From Raffaelea ambrosiae (Eukaryota > Ascomycota > Sordariomycetes > Ophiostomatales > Ophiostomataceae): a stretch of DNA of 64,000 nucleotides. This document shows, piece after piece, positions 58,811 through 64,000 of this stretch. The notes below the pieces were generated by a model. It worked only from the letters and a program-made list of their open reading frames with translations, was not told where the DNA came from and searched no databases. Positions within the stretch are counted from its first letter, which is position 1; each line of letters starts with the position of its first letter. The translations under genes and the position numbers were made by a program. Location: assembly GCA_002778195.1 (NCBI GenBank), contig PCDI01000004.1, positions 1,062,733 to 1,126,732 of the forward strand, read 5' to 3'.

Positions 58811-61800
58811 CTAAGAGCTGTACCCGTTCTCCTTCACCCAGGTAGCCACATCATCACCATCACGCTTGATCCAAGCAACCTTGGAGCGGATAGCGTCCAG
58901 GCTCTGCGCAAGAGACTGGTCGAAGCCCTTCGTATTCTTGTCGGCAAAGAATGCCTCGACGCGAGCCAGCTGCTCTGGCCGCGAGAAGCTCGATGTCATA
59001 ATACCGACCATCGAGCCGAGCATAGACAGGGCAGGGGGGAAGCGTACGTACAGGCTGTCCCAGTTCTCAGTCATCCAAGTGAACAGCGCCTCAATGCCAG
59101 CGGGGTGTCCGCGAAGACCGGACGCAGGCATGTAGATATCCTGGTCCTTGACCTCGCCATTGGACATCAATTCCAGCGTGCGCTTGATCAGCTCGGGATC
59201 CTTAGCACGGCCCAAGCTCCTAAGTGCCGTGTTCCGCTCGTCGCTGTTCTTCGAGCTGCGGTAGAAGTTGACCACCGAGTCATACTATAGATGCATGTCA
59301 GCATGTGTGCGTGCGTGCTTTGCATTTTTCCTCTTCTGTTCCTTTCCACATCAGCCACATACCTCATCTTTACCACCATTCTTCAGGGCCATGCCGAAGA
59401 CACTGCCGCGGATATTGGGGTGGATGGCTTTGCTATCGCCAGCCATGAACCTCTTGAACATGTCCTTGGCAGCAGCAATGATTGTCTTGTCGCCGCTCAG
59501 TCCAGCACTGCCGAACATCATCGCCTTGAACTGCTGTTCAATGTGGCCGTCGGACTCCGAGAAAGTCCAGCCCAACTTGTGGGCTTTGGCACTGACAAGC
59601 TCACGCTGGAAGGCCTCGAGGCCGTCGCGGACAGCCTGGTCTTCAAACACCCAAGCACTCTGAACAACCGACAGGCGGGTGACGATTTCATTCCACACAA
59701 CAAACTCGGTTTCGCTGCTGAACGACTTGAGCAGGTCTAGAATACCGGAAGTCTTCTGATAGCCCGAGATGGCGAGGGCACTAGCATCGGAAATCATACC
59801 AGCCCGGTCCTCAACAGACAGCAGTCCCTCCTTGGCTGCAACGCCAAGCTTGGCCAAGCGCTCCGGAGAATAGGCAGTCCGGTAAAGACCAGTGTGGTTG
59901 GCATTCAGCTTGAAGAAGTCCACACTCGGGACCTTGAAGTCTGCTTCGCGGGTGCTCAGGATCGGTTCCTCGTCGACGCCATCTTTGCCGCGAATTGCGA
60001 GGAGGACAGGATACAGGACCTTGTCCTCCTCGGGCTTGACGTCACCAGTACGCAAGAAGCGGTTCTGCTTCACATGGATCGAGTTTTCGCCTTCGGTAAC
60101 CGTCACGACCGGGTAGCCAACATTCTTGGTCCAGGTAGTCATGACCTCGTCTACAGGCTTACCGCTGACCTCGGTCAGGGCAGCCCAGAGGTCGCCAGTT
60201 TCGGTGTTTCCATAGGCATGCTTCTTCAGGTACCGACGCACGCCTTCAAGGAAGTTGTCTTCACCAATATAGGTGGAGATCATGCGAAGGACACAGGAGC
60301 CCTTGGCATACGAGATAGCATCAAAGATCTGGTTGATCTCGTCGGCGCGTTTGACGGGAACCTCAATTGGGTGGCTGCTGCGGAGCGAATCCAGCGACAG
60401 GGCACCCTGCAGATTGTCGGTGACGTACGACTCCCACACCTTCCACTCGGGATAGAATTTGTTGCAAGAGTACTAAACGGCGTCAGAAGGCGTACAAACA
60501 AATGCAATGCATCACGACAAATACGAATAACAAGAGGGTTGGAGGGACGTACCCAAGAAGCCCAGGTAGCGAAGCCTTCGTTCAGCCAAAGACCATCCCA
60601 CCAGTCCATAGTAACGAGGTTGCCAAACCACTGGTGAGCCAGCTCGTGCTGAACGACCTCAGCCACGCGCTCCTTCGTCGCCGCGCCGCTAGTACTCTCA
60701 TCCAAAAGGAGATCGACTACACGGTAGGTGATGAGGCCCCAGTTTTCCATGGCGCCTTGCGCAAAGTCGGCAATGGCAACCTGGTCCATCTTCGGCAAGG
60801 GAAAGTCGACACCGAAGGCTTTCTCGTAGAAGGCGAGAGTACGGGCAGCAAGATTGAGAGAGAAACGGCCGTTCTCAATGTTCTGGCCGTTCGGCACGTA
60901 GACACGCACGGGGACGCGGAACTCGTTGGTTTCAATGTAGTTGAGATCGCCGACGATGAAGGCAACCAGGTAGGTAGACATCTTGGGCGAGTTGTTGAAC
61001 TTGACGGCCTTCCGGGGCTTGCCAGTGATGGCCGACGTGACCTCGGTCTCCGAAGCGACATCCATGTTGCTCAGGCAGGTAAGCTCCTTGTCGGCGATCA
61101 AAGTAACAGCAAAAGTCGCCTTCAAAGAAGGCTCGTCAAAGCAGGGGAAAGCACGCCGAGCATCCGTAGGCTCCATCTGCGTCACAGCCATGATTGCGTC
61201 CGTGCCATCGGCCTTCTTGTACGTGGACCGGTAAAAGCCGGCCATCTTGTCGTTCAGGCAGCCCGTGAAGACCAGCTCGATCTGGGCCTTGGAGCCCTTC
61301 GTCAAACTGCCGTCGAAGCCAACCTTGGTCGTCTGGGTGTCGGCCGTGTAGGTCACGGTGGGTGCGCTGCTGACGACAGCGCCATCGGCGGACACCGTGA
61401 CCTTGTGGATGTCGAGCTCGAGCGTGTGCAATGAGATGGAGTTGGTGTCCTTGACGACGTCCAGGTCGATGACGACGCTGCCCTCGAAGGTGAGCTTGTC
61501 GAAATTGGGCTCGAGGGTCAGGTCGTAGTGCTGAGGCACGACATCAGCGGGCAGCAGCTCACGGCCGTGGTTGACGACAGTGGCCCCGCCCTCGAGTCCG
61601 GCGTCACGGCACATGGCGTGTCTCCGGTGCGAGCAACGGCGAACAAACGAGAGAGAAGGGTAGTTCGAGGCGGTTCGCGGAGCAGTCGAGGACGTCAACT
61701 GCAGTGCGCGAGGCTGGTTGAGCTTGCGGTGGCAGATGGCAGTCGACTTGAAACGAACACTTCAAGCGGGCAGGTGGTCAGTAGAGAAGAGTACAGCAAG

Positions 61801-62090
61801 CTTGGGGGGGGGGAATCGAGGCAAGAAAGTGTCGTGGAGATGCGACAACTGGTATTCACGGCAGAAAGAGTCCTGTTGGCAGCACGAGACAGGAGGAAGA
61901 AGGTGGGAGGCGAGTGCTCTTACAAGGGACGAGAATAGGCTGGCGGTGACGGCAGCGGGGTAGGAGTGGCTGCGCGGGAGGGCAGCTGCTGTGCTGCGAG
62001 TGGGCGGAGATTGGATCTGACTAAACGCGAAGATACCAAGAATCTGGAGGCCCGGCAGCGGAGTGGCGTAAACGGAGGCGACAGCGACAT
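58811..62090 (-). CDS. APE2: M1 family aminopeptidase (APE2/AAP1 type), two possible N termini
   Basis: Zinc aminopeptidase trimming N-terminal residues from peptides. The core exons are 60553-61614 (from an internal ATG), 59363-60472 and 58811-59284, giving 881 aa from the Met at 61614. This form has GAMEN at 287-291, the zinc motif HELAH at 323-327 and the third ligand Glu346 in NEGF. Conserved blocks include MEPTDARRAFPCFDEP, SSHPIEVPVKRADEINQIFD and the C-terminal GFDQSLAQSLDAIRSK. The reading frame stays open upstream of that Met to 61759. A further exon at 62090-61924 (donor GTAAGA, acceptor GAAG, 164-nt intron with a CTGAC branch) joins it in phase, adding 104 residues for 985 aa. The extension is rich in Ser, Arg and Pro, has no acidic residue, and looks like a mitochondrial presequence. 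The short form is certain; the long form is inferred. Yeast Ape2 also has a long basic extension. Confidence 0.9.
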
Positions 62091-63204
62091 GCCGAAGAAG
62101 CAAAGGAGACAGGGAGGCAGAGAGGACAGATATACCGGCGTCGTGCCCGTTTAGGCAGCAGCGGAATCCAGGCAGGAGCGGAATCCAGGCACCAGCTTCC
62201 TGTTCTCGTTGTTGAGGGCTGCAGGGAAAACTGAAAACTCTACAAAGCCATTATCGCACTTTCTTCTTTGGGACGTTCTGCTCGTCTACTCTCACATGGT
62301 CAGTGCGCAGGCCCCGGCAAAAGAGCCCCACCATCGGCACCAGCAGCTGTCAATTTACGCAAACATCAGGAACAATGCCCATTGTTGGTGAGATGCAAAC
62401 TCGGTCCTAGCTGATCCAATCGCCCTCCTCCTTCCCTTTCTATCGGAGCGTGGATTTTGATCCAGTCCCCTGCTGCCGTCTTCGTTTTCCCTTACCCAGT
62501 AGCCAGAAGGATTGGGGTCTTGCCTGTTTAGGAAGGAAGGGACTCAAATCGTTCGTTAAGAACACACGTGGTGCGGTCCCGTCTCTAGCCGAGGAGCCAC
62601 ATCTGACGAACGCCCATGATACGTTTCTTCACGGACACTCGTATCTCGGAATTCCACGAGCAGTCACGGGATTTGGCAAATCGGGATTTGGCAAATGGGT
62701 CTGAGACCACCTGCTAAAGAGGACACTAAGCAAACGAATCGTACATGACCAGTGCGAACGGGCGCAGACCGACAATTGTTCCGTGCTTGTTGCGCGCCTC
62801 GTTGGACCCTGAAACCTACCCCTGGCCAACATCATACCAGCACGGAATTACCATTGCAGTTGGACTGCATCCGCGAAACTATCTGTGCTCATGGAAAGAT
62901 TGTTCTTGTAAATTGTAACTACGGAGTACACAGAACTGTGGGGTAGGTGGGGGCCTGTGGATACCACGTGACTTGTCCGTTGTCACAGCAACTGGTAAAC
63001 TTTATTTGTCAATAACAACAAAACGCACTAAACCTCACCATCCCATCCACCAGGGCGGAGCACAGCACCTTCTTCCTCGACCAACGACTTCCTGCCAGCC
63101 TCGCGACTCGACGACACAACAACAATATCAACTGCAGGCAGGAGGAAACACACGTTTTTCGTCACTGTTGCTATTGCTATTTTTCTCACTTCACAGCAGC
63201 AACA
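62091..63204. other. Divergent intergenic region
   Basis: A 1.1-kb gap between the start of the M1 aminopeptidase and the start of BUB1/MAD3, holding both promoters. A GGAATCCAGGCA duplication is near 62163-62191 and GGGATTTGGCAAAT repeats near 62669-62698. No gene supported. Confidence 0.5.
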
Positions 63205-64000
63205 ATGGCGAACTCCGGAGAACTCATCAGCTTCGATGTTATCGAGAGTCAGAAGGAGAACATCCAGTCTCTGCCTGGCGGCCGGTCAGCCAAAAAACTG
63301 GCCGAGCTCTACTCGCCCCAGTCTGCCGGGCTTCACGGCAAGCTGATGCCAACATTAACACCGACGCCAAACCCGGGCGAAACCAAGACTCTGCACGACA
63401 CAATCCGCGCCGACTTCGAAGCTGAGGTTGCCAACCTCGCCGAGTCGGACGACCCTCTCGACGTGTATGATCGGTATGTGCGGTGGACGCTGGACGCCTA
63501 CCCGTCCGCTCAGGCAACACCCCAGTCGCAGCTCCATCTCCTGCTCGAACGAGCCACCAAGACTTTTGTCGGCAACGCCCAGTACCGCAACGACCCGCGC
63601 TACCTGCGCCTCTGGCTGCACTACATCCATTTTTTTTCAGACGCGCCTCGCGAGGCGTATGTCTACCTGGCTCGCCACAATATTGGCGAGGCGCTGGCCC
63701 TGTTCTACGAAGAGTATGCCGCCTGGCTGGAGAGCGCCGGCCGCTGGGCCCAGGCCGATGAAGTGTACCAGATGGGCATGGAGCGTGGCGCCCGGCCGCC
63801 GGCGCGTCTGATGCGCAAGTATGCCGAGTTTGAGCAGCGGCGTGTCGTGCAGGCGCCAGAATCGCTGGACCCAGAAGCACCGGCATCGCCTGCCCTGCCC
63901 ACAGTTCGCCCAGCTCTGGTCGCCAAAGTGGACCCATTTGCCAGCGCAGTTGCAGCGGCGCGCGATCCTCAGGAAGCCCAGCAGCTGCGGCAACAACGCC
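63205..64000 (+). CDS. BUB1: BUB1/MAD3 spindle-checkpoint protein, 5' part (cut by window end)
   Basis: Component of the mitotic checkpoint acting at kinetochores. Only the first 265 codons are in the window; no stop or splice site is seen. A KEN box (SQKENIQSLPGGRSA, KEN at residues 17-19) precedes the Mad3/BUB1 homology region 1, a TPR-like helical domain with DDPLDVYDRYVRWTLDAYP, YRNDPRYLRLWLHYIHFFSD, NIGEALALFYEEYAAWLES and WAQADEVYQMGMERGARPPA. A KEN box at the extreme N terminus is typical of Mad3/BubR1 and of the unduplicated MadBub proteins of many filamentous ascomycetes, which also carry a C-terminal kinase domain. Whether the kinase is present lies beyond the window. The start is the ATG directly before ANSGELISFDVIE. 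It is divergent from the aminopeptidase. Confidence 0.92.
   Translation, partial: MANSGELISFDVIESQKENIQSLPGGRSAKKLAELYSPQSAGLHGKLMPTLTPTPNPGETKTLHDTIRADFEAEVANLAESDDPLDVYDRYVRWTLDAYPSAQATPQSQLHLLLERATKTFVGNAQYRNDPRYLRLWLHYIHFFSDAPREAYVYLARHNIGEALALFYEEYAAWLESAGRWAQADEVYQMGMERGARPPARLMRKYAEFEQRRVVQAPESLDPEAPASPALPTVRPALVAKVDPFASAVAAARDPQEAQQLRQQR

Noticed and set aside
63239..63937. 232-codon open frame on the minus strand
   Set aside because: Antisense to the BUB1/MAD3 exon, which shows a real conserved domain.

Overview
The window is nuclear DNA of a filamentous ascomycete, most likely a Sordariomycete. All recognised proteins are fungal or eukaryotic. Most genes contain spliceosomal introns with GT-AG ends and CTAAC/CTGAC-like branch sites. 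A Zn2Cys6 regulator, a GPI-type Cu-only superoxide dismutase and a combined-type BUB1/MAD3 protein support this. An Ophiostomatales-like genome (long pyrimidine-rich intergenic DNA, GC-rich exons) is only an impression. Three single N bases (11355, 13249, 32569) mark assembly joins.

Left part (1-8.5 kb): V-ATPase V0 subunit f on the minus strand, a DUF202 membrane protein on the plus strand, and a Zn2Cys6 transcription factor on the minus strand. About 20 kb (8.4-28.6 kb) follow in which I can support no protein-coding gene. This stretch holds microsatellites, homopolymer tracts, TATA-like elements and a 237-bp direct duplication around an N.

Right part (28.6-64 kb) is gene dense: Cu-only SOD (-), OST2/DAD1 (+), GRASP (-), TGS1 (+), DOP1 (-), MON1 (+), protein disulfide isomerase (+), a small mitochondrial-type protein (+), a HIT-finger SWR1 subunit VPS71/ZNHIT1 (+), a WSS1-type protease (-), a KEL3-like Kelch protein (-), an M1 aminopeptidase (-) and the 5' part of BUB1/MAD3 (+), cut by the window end. 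Five of these act in the secretory or endomembrane system (OST2, GRASP, DOP1, MON1, PDI). I see no evidence that this is a regulated cluster.

Exon models were built by hand from splice signals, reading phase and family conservation, and all close in frame. The most interesting points are a possible second, mitochondrially targeted form of the M1 aminopeptidase encoded by an upstream exon, the 20-kb gene-poor tract, the Cu-only SOD, and a 3n stop-free intron in TGS1. I found no CRISPR array, rRNA, convincing tRNA, transposase or reverse transcriptase, and no clear previously undescribed system.
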